Below are positions 20,380 through 20,701 of a stretch of DNA of 20,701 nucleotides, in pieces (within the stretch, counting starts at the first letter, position 1; every line of letters begins with the position of its first letter). The stretch comes from JBFHDX01 sp041584475 (GTDB lineage Bacteria; Pseudomonadota; Alphaproteobacteria; UBA8366; JADFVY01). Below the pieces are notes generated by a model that was given only the letters and a program-made list of their open reading frames with translations, was not told the origin of the DNA and made no database searches. The stretch covers positions 1 to 20,701 of the forward strand of contig JBFHDX010000064.1 in assembly GCA_041584475.1 (NCBI GenBank), read 5' to 3'. Position numbers and translations under genes: made by a program.

Positions 20380-20541
20380 TCAGGCTGTGCCGTGAAGATC
20401 GTGGTCGCACCCGAACACGTAATGGCAGATCGGGATCAGATCGTTGAATGCGCAGGCGACAAGGAAAAGGACGATCAGCGACAGCTGTGCGCCGATAATC
20501 ACCCGGTGATGCCGCAAGATGGATTCATTGAATGCCGTCAT
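20380..20541 (-). CDS. 53-residue single-helix membrane microprotein
   Basis: This short open frame runs from ATG 20541 to TGA at 20382-20380. GGGAG lies about 8 bp upstream of the start. Residues about 14-38 form one transmembrane helix (VIIGAQLSLIVLFLVACAFNDLIP). The C-terminus ICHYVFGCDHDLHGTA has two Cys and three His and could bind a metal or heme edge. The N-terminus MTAFNESILRHHR is soluble. I do not recognise a family. It lies between two membrane-protein genes on the same strand. Confidence 0.6.
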   Translation of the reverse strand: MTAFNESILRHHRVIIGAQLSLIVLFLVACAFNDLIPICHYVFGCDHDLHGTA

Positions 20542-20614
20542 GACGTGACTCCCGGAGTTGGTTCGCGGAATCCGCGGTGCCGGCCGGCCAAAAAGCCGGG
20601 GTGGGCAGCGGCGC

Positions 20615-20701
20615 TTACTTGCGCATCACGTGGCTGCCTGAGAGGGCGCCCCACAGGATGGCGACGCCGCAGAGGATGATCAGCACCGGCACCAACGGCC
20701 A
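20615..20701 (-). CDS. C-terminal end of a membrane protein, rest beyond the window
   Basis: The minus strand reads in frame from the window edge for 28 residues to a TAA at 20617-20615. The piece is one hydrophobic helix (WPLVPVLIILCGVAILWGALSG) ending in SHVMRK. A membrane protein gene therefore starts outside the window and precedes the 53-residue gene. Its identity cannot be told. The 73-bp gap after it has the palindrome CGCGGAATCCGCG (20564-20576). Confidence 0.55.
   Translation of the reverse strand, partial: WPLVPVLIILCGVAILWGALSGSHVMRK

Overview
The window is about 20.7 kb of high-GC chromosomal DNA from a proteobacterium, most likely an alphaproteobacterium of the Rhodospirillales type. 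The best evidence is gene order. A Ppx/GppA phosphatase gene overlaps rlmE and is followed downstream by guaB and an RsmB-family rRNA methyltransferase gene, a linkage I know from alphaproteobacteria. Start sites mostly carry Shine-Dalgarno sequences, and a tRNA-Gln(CTG) gene with encoded CCA is present. I see no insertion sequence, phage gene or CRISPR array.

Left part (1-8900) is mostly housekeeping. It opens with a partial secreted ankyrin-repeat protein on the minus strand, a SAM methyltransferase, an AT-rich island with two palindromes, and tRNA-Gln with a clear terminator. Next come the Ppx/GppA-like phosphatase, RlmE (23S rRNA 2'-O-methyltransferase) and a HIT-family hydrolase. Two minus-strand genes (a Host_attach-family protein and a Gly-rich secreted protein) then stand divergent from guaB, the RsmB-like methyltransferase and a GNAT acetyltransferase.

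Middle part (8900-13500) holds a two-gene one-carbon unit: a cysteine-rich MetV-like protein (methylenetetrahydrofolate reductase C-terminal domain) and a MetF-like TIM-barrel protein. After these come a secreted coiled-coil protein with three exact 35-residue repeats behind a strongly structured leader, a tandem hairpin element, a cupin dioxygenase-like protein, and a small secreted protein with three cysteine pairs.

Right part (13600-20701) is entirely on the minus strand. In transcription order it has the tail of a membrane protein, a 53-residue membrane microprotein, a polymer-forming/membrane fusion protein, a 368-bp regulatory gap, and a four-gene respiratory operon: CuA-type subunit II, heme-copper oxidase subunit I, a small two-helix membrane protein and cytochrome c. 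creD follows.

The respiratory operon is the most unusual part. Subunit I aligns well with the B (ba3-like) family and keeps both low-spin heme ligands. However, tyrosine occupies two positions that are normally histidine in the active site: the first of the CuB His-His pair (Tyr280) and the proximal ligand of the high-spin heme (Tyr382). Subunit II keeps every CuA ligand but carries an insert of about 100 residues rich in Met and His. The promoter gap contains a 7-bp direct repeat with an 11-bp pitch directly upstream of a -35 box, and many copies of ATTAC/GTAAT. Together these suggest a CuA/heme enzyme with altered chemistry, or a non-catalytic derivative, under dedicated regulation.
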